Assembly: GCA_963210315.1 (NCBI GenBank)
Contig: OY723256.1
Span: 1,302,001-1,366,000, forward strand
DNA: 64,000 nucleotides
Origin: Rhynchopus euleeides
Taxonomy: Eukaryota > Euglenozoa > Diplonemea > Diplonemida > Diplonemidae
Direction: 5' to 3'
Made by a program: the position numbers and the translations under genes. This document shows, piece by piece, positions 50,543 through 59,725 of the stretch. The stretch's first letter is position 1. Each line of letters opens with the position of its first letter. Under the pieces are notes generated by a model. The model ran no database searches. It saw nothing but the letters and a program-made list of their open reading frames with translations, and was not told where the DNA came from.

Positions 50543-53500
50543 ATGTTCTTCAAGGAGCTGGGGCCGGATTACCTGTCCGAGCTGGATTGGCTGAAGCCCA
50601 AATTTGCGGACGGTCCCCTTGGCCTCCCGGAGTTCAAAACTGCGATACACACACACGGCGCAGGGCTCGCTCTGGAACAGGACCTCCTGATGTGCTTCCA
50701 GATGGCTGACGCCGAGGGGCAGGGCCGTGTTTCCTGGGACGACATCACCAACGCCTTAGTCCACTTCGTGCATCAGGATAAGGGCCGCGACCAGCAGAGC
50801 ATGAAGTACTTCTACCGCGAGGACACGCTGACCCTGGAGCCGCCGCCATCCCTCGACGCATCGCATGCAAAGTACTGCCCGGGCCTGGGGATCGTCGCAC
50901 CCTTCCGCCCACCCCGCATCGGCGCAGCGGTTATTAAGGTGAACGAGTCCTACCCTGTTGTGGCCTGGGCGCCCCTGGCAGTGCTTCTATCCGAGACCTA
51001 CACAGGCGTTCTCTCCGTCGTCTTCCTCAAGGGCCTCGATCTCCTCGTCGCTTCGACAGAGTCACTGCAGTGTGTCTTCTATGAATACAGCACGCTGGGG
51101 ACCACTATTCAGAACCCCGACTTGCTGCTGCTCGCCCCGGCGCCGACAGACAAGTCAGTCAAACCTCCCAGCAGGGCTGCGGTTGGCCCACGGGCTGGGG
51201 CACGGTGCAACGTGAATGAGGGCCACTCCCCGAAGCCACCGGGGGGCGGGGCACAGCAGCAGGGCTCAGGCGGGACCGGGGCACGGCCCTCCCAGCCACA
51301 GCACCGCGCAAAGCATGTCTACCGCGTGAGGAGCATCGTGCAGGTCACAGAGACGCATGTGTTCCTGGCGACCAACCCGAGGGGGGACACGCTGGTGTCG
51401 GGCGACCGTGTCGGGAGGGTGCACCTTTGGGACACATCTGCCATCAAGCCCCCGAAGGGCTCGCGTGGGGGCGAGGCTGCGCACATGCCCGCCACCTCCG
51501 CACCCGCTTCGGGAGGTGCAGCCGGGTCCCACTTCAGGTTGCTGGCGACCCACGCCGATAAGATCACTGCGCTGCGGTTTTCCAGCGAGACTGTTGTCGT
51601 CGCCGCCTCAGCTGAGGGGCGGGTGAGCGTTATAGACTTGGAGACGAATGCGGTACTCAGCCTCGGGTCTCCCGAGCAGACCGTGACGTGCGTCTCTTGG
51701 AGCGAGAAGGTGCAGGCGGTGGTCATCGGGGGGTGGGGCGGCAGCCTGCTGCTGCGCAGCATCCACCTCGGGGGGAGGGCCTCGGAGCTGACGGACCACC
51801 TCACGCCGCACCGCAGCAGGATCGCGGACATCCGCTCCCCGGCTGACGCGGCGGTTGCCCTGTCTGCCGACATCTCCGGCACCATCAAGATCTGGAACCT
51901 CTCCCGCAACATCTGCCTCCAGACCCTCAGCGTCGCAACCCGCCATGCCGGGGTAGCACCCTACCACCTCCAGACAATCGCCTTCATGCCTGACGCATCC
52001 ACCCTTCTGGTGATCGGGACACACCCCGTGCTGCTCTTTGCATCCCACCACACCTCGAGAGAGCTTGCGCATGAGTCAGATATGGTGAAGGGCGTGAAAT
52101 ACATGCCTGGCAGCGGATTGGTCGTGACCTACACCCCAAAGGAGGTCAAGGTGTGGCACGCCTTTAACGGGAGAATTGTCTCAACGCACACCGGAGGTTC
52201 GTTGCTCTCCCCTAAGCAGGGCACAGACGTGCATGAGGAGATATCCGCGCTGTGCACCTCGCGCTGCCGCAAGCTGTGGTTTGTCATCGGCACCACCCGC
52301 AACAGGATCAAAATGGTCCACCTCATCCACGGCGCTATCATGAAAACCACCAACATGGCGGAACAGCCCAGCCATCTCTACTTCCACCTTGCGCGAGAGT
52401 GGGTCATCGTCGGGGCTGCCTCTGGGGTCTGCACGGTGCTGCAGAACCAAACGGGGGACCCACACCTTCACAGGGTGATGCAGTTCTCTGCAGGTCAGGG
52501 GTGCCACCCCTCGTGGTCCTTCAGCATGGGGGACCTGGTTGCATACTACCATCCGGATGGCGTGATGGCGGCGGACCTGCAGCTTGTCGAAAACCTCCAC
52601 CCGCTGCGCTGCGCCCGGCAGGGCGCGGATGTCCTGCAGGTCGCCATCCTCGGAAAATCCCACATCGTCGCAATCGCATACTCTACCAACATCCTCGCCT
52701 TCTTCTGCGCTGCAGCGAAGGGAGGGTGCCTCTTTGAAATCGACCTGGCAGACCACACCTCCGTCCTCCGCCTCGCCCGGGGCAGAGTCACCCACATGGC
52801 ATTCGATGGGGTCGGCGGGGATCTGCTGTTCCTCGGGACCTCCGAGGGGCATATGTGCAGCTTTGGATGTGCCTCGCTCATCGCAGCTTCGGGCGTTGCT
52901 GCCGCTGCCGCTGCCACGGAGGGGGACACCCTCTCTGGCTCCCACCTGATGGAGAAGCTGCAGTGGGGCTGCGAATCATCGCAGTCGGCGGGCAGCCCCA
53001 TCTCCTGCATCGCAGTCGTGCCCCACATCGGGGCTCCCATCAGCAGCGCCGCGAAGAGGGTTGTGGTGTGGACCGACACGCTGGTCCCCCTCAGCTTCCT
53101 CTCGCTGTGCACCTTCGAGGGGTACCGCTTCCCGGTGGGCCTGGCAGAGTCTCCACCGGAGGGTGCCCAGGCAGCGCCCTACACCCACGTGAAGCTGCCC
53201 TACCTCTCGGGGTTTCGGCGGATGAAAGGGTTCCTCTATCACTCGGATAGGCTGGCGATGCTGAGGCTGGACGCTTCTGCTGGGCAGCTGTGGTCCGACG
53301 ATGCGACGCCATCTGTCCCGGAGATCCACCTGGATGTGGCAACACCCCGGAAGAAGTCTGAGGTGTCGTTTCCTGGGGAGCCCGCGTTTGACCCCTCTGG
53401 CGCTTCGGGGCACCGCCCGTCGCAGGCATCGCGCTTCTCGGTGAGCTGGGGCACCTCCAGCGGCGGGTCGCTCGCCTCCTCCATAGCAATGCCCCCCGTG

Positions 53501-54172
53501 CCTGGCACGGAGGTGCGGCGGTGGCGGGTGCGGTGCAGCCCCCACCGCCCCCCCACAGAACACCTCCACCGCCCCGGGTCTGCCCCGCCGCCGAGGCGAC
53601 GCGCGCCGCAGCAGCGCCGCCCTGCTGCCGCACCCTACAGGCGGGGCGACCCCCCTGACGCATCGCAGGCCCACAGCAGCAGCGGGGGTCGTGGCGGTGG
53701 CGGTGGCGCCAAGAAGGGGGCACGCAGAGGGGGGGCCCCTGCACCGAAGCCTCCAGCGGCGCCTCCGGCGACACTGGATGGTGGTGGTGGTGGTGGGAGT
53801 GCCAATGCCTCCTCCCGCGATCCCGCTGCTGCTGCTGCTGTGCCAGGGAGGGCCAGCACCCCTCCTGTGGAGGTGGAGGTGGAGGTGGGGGCGGGGGTGC
53901 CTGCAGGGAGGGGTGGTGGTGGCGCCCCAGGTGTGTGCGGCAGGGAGAGGTGGTGGTATCTCAAGCATCTGCAGCCGCCTGGGTATCAGCCTGCGGCGCC
54001 GAAGAGGCTGGTGCGGCGCAGGGTGCAGAGGTCGCGGTCTCTGGGGCCGGGGTGTGGGCCGGGGTGGATTGCGCATGAGGCAGCGGGTGGGAGCCTCGTG
54101 TCGGTGCCGCAGGCACAGCGCGCGGCTCAGCCGAAGCGGCGCTGGGAGCCTGACCTCTGCCCGGCGTGGTGA
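50543..54172 (+). CDS. EF-hand and WD40-repeat protein (WDR49/WDR64/EFCAB8-like architecture)
   Basis: 1209 residues from ATG 50543, chosen because it follows a CACACAG acceptor; the frame is open 32 codons upstream. An EF-hand-like loop is at residues 56-67 (D-A-E-G-Q-G-R-V-S-W-D-D), with imperfect calcium ligands. From about residue 260 there is a series of WD40-type blades (V-S-G-D-R-V-G-R-V-H-L-W-D, A-A-S-A-E-G-R-V-S-V-I-D, L-S-A-D-I-S-G-T-I-K-I-W-N, T-Y-T-P-K-E-V-K-V-W-H and later, weaker ones), enough for one or two propellers. The last 250 residues are Pro/Gly/Arg-rich with poly-Gly and poly-Ala runs, then W-W-Y-L-K-H-L-Q-P-P. EF-hand plus WD40 resembles a family linked to cilia in animals. 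A flagellar scaffold is an inference. Confidence 0.75.
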   Translation: MFFKELGPDYLSELDWLKPKFADGPLGLPEFKTAIHTHGAGLALEQDLLMCFQMADAEGQGRVSWDDITNALVHFVHQDKGRDQQSMKYFYREDTLTLEPPPSLDASHAKYCPGLGIVAPFRPPRIGAAVIKVNESYPVVAWAPLAVLLSETYTGVLSVVFLKGLDLLVASTESLQCVFYEYSTLGTTIQNPDLLLLAPAPTDKSVKPPSRAAVGPRAGARCNVNEGHSPKPPGGGAQQQGSGGTGARPSQPQHRAKHVYRVRSIVQVTETHVFLATNPRGDTLVSGDRVGRVHLWDTSAIKPPKGSRGGEAAHMPATSAPASGGAAGSHFRLLATHADKITALRFSSETVVVAASAEGRVSVIDLETNAVLSLGSPEQTVTCVSWSEKVQAVVIGGWGGSLLLRSIHLGGRASELTDHLTPHRSRIADIRSPADAAVALSADISGTIKIWNLSRNICLQTLSVATRHAGVAPYHLQTIAFMPDASTLLVIGTHPVLLFASHHTSRELAHESDMVKGVKYMPGSGLVVTYTPKEVKVWHAFNGRIVSTHTGGSLLSPKQGTDVHEEISALCTSRCRKLWFVIGTTRNRIKMVHLIHGAIMKTTNMAEQPSHLYFHLAREWVIVGAASGVCTVLQNQTGDPHLHRVMQFSAGQGCHPSWSFSMGDLVAYYHPDGVMAADLQLVENLHPLRCARQGADVLQVAILGKSHIVAIAYSTNILAFFCAAAKGGCLFEIDLADHTSVLRLARGRVTHMAFDGVGGDLLFLGTSEGHMCSFGCASLIAASGVAAAAAATEGDTLSGSHLMEKLQWGCESSQSAGSPISCIAVVPHIGAPISSAAKRVVVWTDTLVPLSFLSLCTFEGYRFPVGLAESPPEGAQAAPYTHVKLPYLSGFRRMKGFLYHSDRLAMLRLDASAGQLWSDDATPSVPEIHLDVATPRKKSEVSFPGEPAFDPSGASGHRPSQASRFSVSWGTSSGGSLASSIAMPPVPGTEVRRWRVRCSPHRPPTEHLHRPGSAPPPRRRAPQQRRPAAAPYRRGDPPDASQAHSSSGGRGGGGGAKKGARRGGAPAPKPPAAPPATLDGGGGGGSANASSRDPAAAAAVPGRASTPPVEVEVEVGAGVPAGRGGGGAPGVCGRERWWYLKHLQPPGYQPAAPKRLVRRRVQRSRSLGPGCGPGWIAHEAAGGSLVSVPQAQRAAQPKRRWEPDLCPAW

Positions 54173-55055
54173 CGGGGGTTTTGTGTTGGCTTCGCGGAGG
54201 GGCTGCACCCCCCCGCGCTGCAGTGTGAGGGGGGGGGGGGTGCAACCATCTAGCCGTGCCCTGGAGGCGAAGTTCTGCCGGACTTCCGGCGTGCACCCGC
54301 CCCTGCCTGTGTGTGTGTGTCCCTCTCTCTCCTCCGTGTGGTGTGGTGTGGTGTGGGGGAGTCTTGCTCGGTCAGAGGATACAAAGGAGATAGGGGGAGG
54401 GGGAGGTCAGTTCATCCAGTTCTGCTGTAGTATCAGTTCGCGTGCGGAGGGGCTGGAGCGGGGAACAAAGAGACACAAATCCTGCTGTGAGTTGTGCGGT
54501 GTTTCCCCTCAGCCCCCCTTCCAACCTTGCGTATTGCAAGTGGTAGTAAAAAGAAAAACACGACAGGTCAGATCGCCCGTCCTTCCTCGACCTCACGACT
54601 CCCCCCTACGCACCTACGGTGCTCAAACAAGTTTGTGGTGTGGTGTGGTGTGGCGTGTCTCTAACCCGACCCCACCCCCCCCGCGCGTAAGCCTCTGCTG
54701 CCGGCTCCGTTCCCGGATCCCCCCCACACAGAGGCTCGTAAAGAAAAGGATATAGTGGCGTCAATGGGGCTGCTCAAGCTTCTTTGTGATTGGCAACGCC
54801 AAAAAAAATTGTAACGGCAGCAGCACAGCACGCACACACACACACACCCTCACACTGCAGCCCCTCCTCCCCAACGCGAGAGCGCGCTTCTCACCCTGCC
54901 GAGGGCAGTGCAGTCTCGACCTGCATCGTTGAGTGGTGGTGCTTTCCCCGACCCCCGAACCCCCCTGGGAGAGGCGATACGTGTGGGTGGAGCTGCGCTT
55001 TCCCTCGCTGTATAGGAAGTGACTCATTGCCTCTCAACACCTGATAGGTGCTGCA
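54173..55055. other. Intergenic spacer
   Basis: G-run near 54228-54240, TGTGGTGTGG repeats, AC repeats near 54832-54848, and a CTGTATAG-type acceptor candidate about 40 bases before the next ATG. No gene seen. Confidence 0.5.
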
Positions 55056-56813
55056 ATGGCGTGGCCAATGAAGTGGTTCGAAGGGGTCGTGTCGATGGAC
55101 GGACAGCTGAAGGGGAAGGAACGCAGTCACAGGCGTCTGCTCTTCGTCGTTGCAGCGTGTGTGTTTCTCTTATCGCCGTATACTGGTTGCTTCGGAATAC
55201 ATGCTGAGCACGTGACATCATTCCTCATTGCGAGCTACTCCATTCTGTTGACAACTACGTCCACCATCATCCTGCAGTGCCTGTGCCGCATCTACATCAC
55301 GAAGCGTATGGTGCAGGTGTACATCGTGGTGTGCACATTCGCCATATGCTGCTTGCATCTGCACAACCAAGGAATAAGCTACACACCCAGATGGTCGCTG
55401 TTCGTGCTGATGTTGGACCTCTCACTCGTGATGCGTCTCGGGGGCAACTTTGCAAAGTGCCTCCTGTGCGGCATCGTCTTATGTATTGTTCTTCTGTTGC
55501 TTGATCTCCAGTTCCGCTTCGGTCTGCTGGACCTACCAGGCAGCGCGTCGAAGGAGTACCGCAGCGAGAAACTGGCTGAGTGGTGTGACTGCTCCAATCC
55601 GCCATGTGCATCAACATTCGCCTGGACGATCACCGAAGCCTGGGTGGTGTCTCTGGTGCTTGTCATCGACTTCATCGCGACACGCGGGTTTGCAGAGGAG
55701 GCGGAGAAGGAGCACGCGGCGATGACACGGACCATCGAGACTGTGGAGGCGGCGGCACAGCTGCTTGCGGGCTACGACGTCGACACCGTGGCGGAGCTGC
55801 TGGAGGCGGCGGAGGGGAGTCTTCCACTTGCGATGCACGCTGCCTTGCAATGTCTGGAGAAGAACCTCAGGCTGTACCAACCCTACCTCCCGAAGTCGTG
55901 CCTGCCATTCCAGGGTTCAAGTGACGACGACAGTGTATGCAGCACCCCGCGAAGCGAATCCTTGACGACTGTAACGACACCTTTGAGCCCCCATCGTGAA
56001 CGTGTGATGAAGCCCACGAAAGCCAGCGTGTTTGTGATGAACGTGTGCGGGTCGCTTGGTCTGCTGGAGAGCAACGCTATAGACTTCACAAACGTGTTCG
56101 ATGCGGTGCTGACGACAGCACTGCATGTGGCACACCATCGCCACGGGCTTGTGGACGTCTTCGTGGGGGACCGGGTGCTTGTATCGTTCAACACGTGGAG
56201 GCCGTGTGCCGTACATGCGACGTCAGCTGTGAAGGCGGCACAGGACATTGTCCAGGCGGTGGGCAGCATGGCGTGCGGGCCGCAGGGCGTGCGTGTCAGT
56301 ATCGGGCTTGCGACAGGCAGGGTGCTGCACGGGGACGTGGGGTGTGCCGAGATGCGGCGCTTCAGCGTGTTGGGCGGTGTCCCGCTTGTGGCGTGTGGGA
56401 TGGAACGTGCGGCACGTGCGTTCGGGCTGCCAGTAGTGTGCAACCGCAACGTGCAGCAGGAGGCGGAGCTCGAACACGTGCTGCTGCTGGTGCCGCGCCT
56501 TGTGCACCTGGTGAAGGCGGGTGCGTGTGGCGGTGACAAGCTGCATGACGCTGTGCCTGACGGCGGGGAGCAGCCTGTGTACGAGGTGCAGGTGCCTGAC
56601 GCTGCTGACAAGACAGACGTGACTGAGGGCGAGTGGCTGTACCAGGTTGGACGTGGTGCTGCCGAATGGGCGCCGTACAACGACGCTGTGCGGAAGTACG
56701 TGAAGGGTGCGTGTGTGGCAGACGCTGTGTCGGATGCAGGGCAGCACGAGGCTGCTGTGCGGCACATCATCGCACAGCTGGGGTGCAGGCATGCTCTGCT
56801 GGTGCATGTGTAG
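55056..56813 (+). CDS. Six-TM protein with degenerate class III nucleotide cyclase domain
   Basis: 585 residues from ATG 55056. Six hydrophobic helices lie in the N-terminal third (about residues 27-47, 52-76, 86-104, 112-129, 131-155, 187-209). A helical linker (A-A-A-Q-L-L-A-G-Y-D-V-D-T-V-A-E-L-L) and a Ser/Thr-rich segment follow. The cyclase homology domain covers about 325-500: D-V-F-V-G-D-R-V-L-V-S-F and R-V-S-I-G-L-A-T-G-R-V-L-H-G-D-V-G match the family. Key residues are changed: the first metal Asp position reads V-F-V-M-N-V-C-G, the purine-selecting Lys is absent before G-D, and the transition-state Asn is Ala in L-V-A-C-G-M-E-R. Class III cyclases make cAMP or cGMP; this copy is probably inactive or regulatory, perhaps in a heterodimer. 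Confidence 0.8.
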   Translation: MAWPMKWFEGVVSMDGQLKGKERSHRRLLFVVAACVFLLSPYTGCFGIHAEHVTSFLIASYSILLTTTSTIILQCLCRIYITKRMVQVYIVVCTFAICCLHLHNQGISYTPRWSLFVLMLDLSLVMRLGGNFAKCLLCGIVLCIVLLLLDLQFRFGLLDLPGSASKEYRSEKLAEWCDCSNPPCASTFAWTITEAWVVSLVLVIDFIATRGFAEEAEKEHAAMTRTIETVEAAAQLLAGYDVDTVAELLEAAEGSLPLAMHAALQCLEKNLRLYQPYLPKSCLPFQGSSDDDSVCSTPRSESLTTVTTPLSPHRERVMKPTKASVFVMNVCGSLGLLESNAIDFTNVFDAVLTTALHVAHHRHGLVDVFVGDRVLVSFNTWRPCAVHATSAVKAAQDIVQAVGSMACGPQGVRVSIGLATGRVLHGDVGCAEMRRFSVLGGVPLVACGMERAARAFGLPVVCNRNVQQEAELEHVLLLVPRLVHLVKAGACGGDKLHDAVPDGGEQPVYEVQVPDAADKTDVTEGEWLYQVGRGAAEWAPYNDAVRKYVKGACVADAVSDAGQHEAAVRHIIAQLGCRHALLVHV

Positions 56814-57360
56814 TAGCTGTTTGTCATGTCGGGTTCCCTTTCGTGTGCCACCTTCAGTTCCTCTGCCCTGCGCCGTGCCTTGCGTGTGCCCTCTTCTGCC
56901 ATATTAGGTTCGCACCCCCTGATAGGGCTGCTCTTTGCTCGTGCTGCCCTGTCTTCCGACAGTGTCAGTTGCGCCTGTCACGGCCGTTTTGCACACATCG
57001 CAAGAAAAACGATCGCAAGAACCTTCAGGAGCATGCTCGTGGCAGCGCTTTGGATACAAAGTCAATCTCTTGCCTTCTTTATTTCACTGTGCGCACATTC
57101 ACACCAACCTTCATCCGACAAAGGATGTGAGATTTTTTGTTCACCCCGTTTGGCGCACAAACAAGTCCACATCTCAGGAGAATGTATGAAGTACTGAGCG
57201 AAGCAGGGGTACTGCGCTTCTTCTTCCCCTGTTTAGCTGCGGTGTCTGAAACGTGTTTTCCCCCGACCCCTCCATACCTGGAATAGAAGGAGGCACTCAT
57301 CACACACACACACACCGGCGGGGAATGGGCACAGAACCGCGCAGGGTCACCCACTTAAAA
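56814..57360. other. Intergenic spacer
   Basis: Holds dispersed repeat A copy 3. The tract ACTCACACCCCTCAG just beyond it (ending 57385) is a probable acceptor for the next gene. No coding signal. Confidence 0.5.
57041..57167 (+). repeat. Dispersed repeat A-family, copy 3
   Basis: GGCAGCGCTTTGGATACAAA at the start and TTTGGCGCACAAACAAG at the end match copy 1 (12089-12174). It lies about 230 bases after the cyclase-like stop. Confidence 0.5.
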
Positions 57361-57406
57361 CACGACCACCACTCACACCCCTCAGGGCTTTGGGGCATGG
57401 TTGAAG

Positions 57407-58939
57407 ATGTCTGGCGATGGCGTCGAGCCCTCCGGTGAGCGGAGGGGCCAGGCCTGGAAGCGGCGGCTGGATGCCTACCTGCTTGACTCCAAGAGGGTGC
57501 GGCGGACCTCGCGGTCATCGGTCCTCACGCACCGCTCCGGGCTGTCCAAGCTGGACAAGGAGGAGGAGGACATGTCTGTATTTGAGAAGGCCTTTGTCGG
57601 GCGTATGTTCACCAAGGCGCTTGACACCGCTGTGCAGAACGCGCAGTGGAAGGTGAGCGATGAGGCGCGTCAGCTTCTTCGCGAGGCCTTCAACACCGCA
57701 GCTGTTGAAGCTGCGTCGGGTGTGCGCGTTCACATGAATGCCACTATCGAGAGCCCGATCGATCCGGGACACAGATATCCCCTGTATTACCAGCACCTGG
57801 GCCATGCTCGTGTTGCAGGGAAAAACTGCACCTTGAAGCTGACCCCCTCTTCTTCTGGTCAGGTATGTCGTAGCAGCGGGTCAGGGGAGTGGGGGGGGGG
57901 TGCGGAGGTATCCGGAGGGGGGATGAGGAGGAGGAGGAGGTGGTGGTGGTGGTGGTGGCCAGCCAAAGGAAAAAAGCAGCCCAGCCACGGCTATGATGAC
58001 AAACCCACATGCATGAGACCCGTGGATGCGGGTTGGGGGGAGGGTGTAGGCGTGGGGGGAGGGGAGGTGTTGCACTTCCTCTCTCTCTCTCTCTCTCACC
58101 TCCCTCCCAGCCCGTATTCCGCGTTCCGATTTCTGGGGGGGGCTTCCGGCCTCCTCTGGTGTCTTGAGAAATTGAAAGCACATGTGTTGCGCAGGGAGCT
58201 GAGGCGTGGCTGGTCGGCTGGTCGGGTTGGGGGAAAGGGGAGGGGGAGGGGGGGGGGGGGCGTTGTTGCCTCACGGGTGTGTGCCGTTGCATCGCGGATA
58301 GGCGTCTGCAACGAAGATGTGCAGCAGGCGGAAACCACCCTCAAGCGCTACCACGGCATGGCACCAGCGCTCGTTGGCCACAACAGTTGTCGACTTTGCG
58401 CCCGAGCTTCCCTGCCACACCTTCGGCTGCAATCTGCGTCGCGGGGACTCGCTTCACCAGCGCAGACAAGACATCTCAGTGCTGGGTATATGGTACATAT
58501 ATGTCCAGCAATATGCGATGAAAATCGGCAAACCTGCCCCGTTTTGCTCTACACATCAGTTTTGATCCCGCAGCACCTGCACACACCTTTGCATCCTCAC
58601 ACCCCACACCCACACCCCCTTCTGCAGGCGTTGCAGGAGCGCGACGGAGAACTGGAGGCGACTGAATTTGATGCCAGTGGTGTGGGCACCTTCGACCGGG
58701 TGGAGATCGAATCGCTCACCCATGAGCGGTTCGAGCCATCGCGTGGAGGGATCAAGGCGCGCAAGTCGCGGAAAGCGGACCAGTCTCACAAGCGGGCTGA
58801 CAACACAACGCTCGAGGAGCAGGTGCAGTCGGCAAAGCGCATTCTCGAGGCAGTGGGCCATCAGGGTTCTGCAGCCGCAGGCCCTGACGATGTCGAAGAC
58901 GACCACGACGACGAAGAGGATGACGAAGGGTTTGCGTAG
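57407..58939 (+). CDS. Unrecognised protein, one clear intron (57863-58627)
   Basis: Exon 1 runs from ATG 57407 to 57862 (152 codons, phase 0); the intron begins GTATGT and ends CTTCTGCAG at 58627; the last exon is 58628-58939 (103 codons plus TAG). The spliced product is 255 residues. The ATG follows a CCCCTCAG acceptor by 21 bases; an overlapping upstream ATG at 57397 opens a 13-codon frame. Exon 1 has a basic stretch and a helical region (E-A-R-Q-L-L-R-E-A-F-N-T-A-A-V-E-A-A). The last exon ends in an acidic tail (D-D-V-E-D-D-H-D-D-E-E-D-D-E). No family recognised; the charges suggest a nuclear protein. The 765-base intron is stop-free in frame. A stretch near 58325-58480 also looks partly coding, so an extra middle exon is possible. 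Confidence 0.65.
   Translation: MSGDGVEPSGERRGQAWKRRLDAYLLDSKRVRRTSRSSVLTHRSGLSKLDKEEEDMSVFEKAFVGRMFTKALDTAVQNAQWKVSDEARQLLREAFNTAAVEAASGVRVHMNATIESPIDPGHRYPLYYQHLGHARVAGKNCTLKLTPSSSGQVCRSSGSGEWGGGAEVSGGGMRRRRRWWWWWWPAKGKKQPSHGYDDKPTCMRPVDAGWGEGVGVGGGEVLHFLSLSLSHLPPSPYSAFRFLGGASGLLWCLEKLKAHVLRRELRRGWSAGRVGGKGRGRGGGGVVASRVCAVASRIGVCNEDVQQAETTLKRYHGMAPALVGHNSCRLCARASLPHLRLQSASRGLASPAQTRHLSAGYMVHICPAICDENRQTCPVLLYTSVLIPQHLHTPLHPHTPHPHPLLQALQERDGELEATEFDASGVGTFDRVEIESLTHERFEPSRGGIKARKSRKADQSHKRADNTTLEEQVQSAKRILEAVGHQGSAAAGPDDVEDDHDDEEDDEGFA
57863..58627 (+). other. Spliceosomal-type intron
   Basis: GTATGT donor and pyrimidine-rich CTTCTGCAG acceptor, both at phase 0. The interior has G-runs (57890-57901, 58245-58260), GGT and CT repeats, unlike the flanking exons. 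Confidence 0.7.
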
Positions 58940-59384
58940 CAGCGGGGGCTTCGCTCTGCCGCAAGAACTGTGTCCGTTTGGCACATAGATGGCGAACCAG
59001 TCTCACTCCCCTGCGCCTTAGAGTGAAGCGCCCCCAGCCGCGCCTTGCCTGCCGGTTCGGCTTGGTACATCAGATGGCCTGCGTGGTGGGCAGGGTGCAT
59101 CTTTGGCACCCGCCACCCCTTCCCATCGAAATGCCGAGCATTGCGCAGCCCGCCTGCACTGTGTACTCACACAGTGGGCGATGGGGAATGTGGGTGGGAT
59201 TTTTTGAACGAAAGTGAACCGAATCTGCATCTTCCGGCCCCCTTTTTTTTTTTGCATACCCGACATTTATAAGGCTTGTTTGTGCGCCAACCCACTTGCC
59301 GCCCTTCGAAAAGGGGGGGGTCCCCGATTTGGGATGCACATTCAAAACCCCCGTCTCCGGCACCGGGGAGGGGGGGGGCACATA
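58940..59384. other. Intergenic spacer
   Basis: No gene seen. A reverse-orientation GTTTGTGCGCC (about 59278-59288) matches the end motif of dispersed repeat A over a short length only. Confidence 0.4.
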
Positions 59385-59408
59385 CCCCAACCCACCCACC
59401 CCCCACAG
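59385..59408 (+). promoter_or_regulatory. Candidate trans-splice acceptor
   Basis: C-rich tract (CCCCAACCCACCCACCCC...) ending in CACAG at 59404-59408, 60 bases before the ATG at 59469. Confidence 0.5.
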
Positions 59409-59468
59409 GAGGCTGGGGTTGGATACACTTCGTTTGCTCCGGCAGAACACCAAGGCGAAAGGAACACG

Positions 59469-59725
59469 ATGACGGTGGAGCAGGGCCAGCAGGACAGGCA
59501 GCAGCCTCAGCAGCAGCCGGTTCAGGGGGTTCCTGTGGCCTCCGCGCCCCCCCCTGGGCAGCAGTACCCCCCGCAGTACCAGCCCCAGGGGTCGTACCAG
59601 CCGCAGTATGCGCAGCAGCCCCAGCCGATGCATCCCGTCGAGCAGTATCAGCGGGATCCTGCGCGTGCGGAGCGCCTGAAGGAAGAGACGCGTGTCAACG
59701 CATTGCTGACAAGCTGCATGCTGAT
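59469..59725 (+). CDS. First exon of a Q/P-rich protein (rest not found)
   Basis: ATG 59469 follows a C-rich tract ending CACAG. The exon encodes about 85 residues: a Gln/Pro/Tyr-rich region (Q-Q-Y-P-P-Q-Y-Q-P-Q) then a charged helix R-D-P-A-R-A-E-R-L-K-E-E-T-R-V-N-A-L-L-T-S-C-M-L. The reading would stop two codons later, but a strong donor GTGAGT begins at 59726 (phase 2), so the protein very likely continues in another exon. The charged-to-hydrophobic change suggests that a membrane helix comes next. I could not fix the following exon; it must lie in the repeat-rich 59.8-63.1 kb or beyond. Small membrane proteins with Q/P/Y-rich N-termini are common; no name is assigned. Confidence 0.55.
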
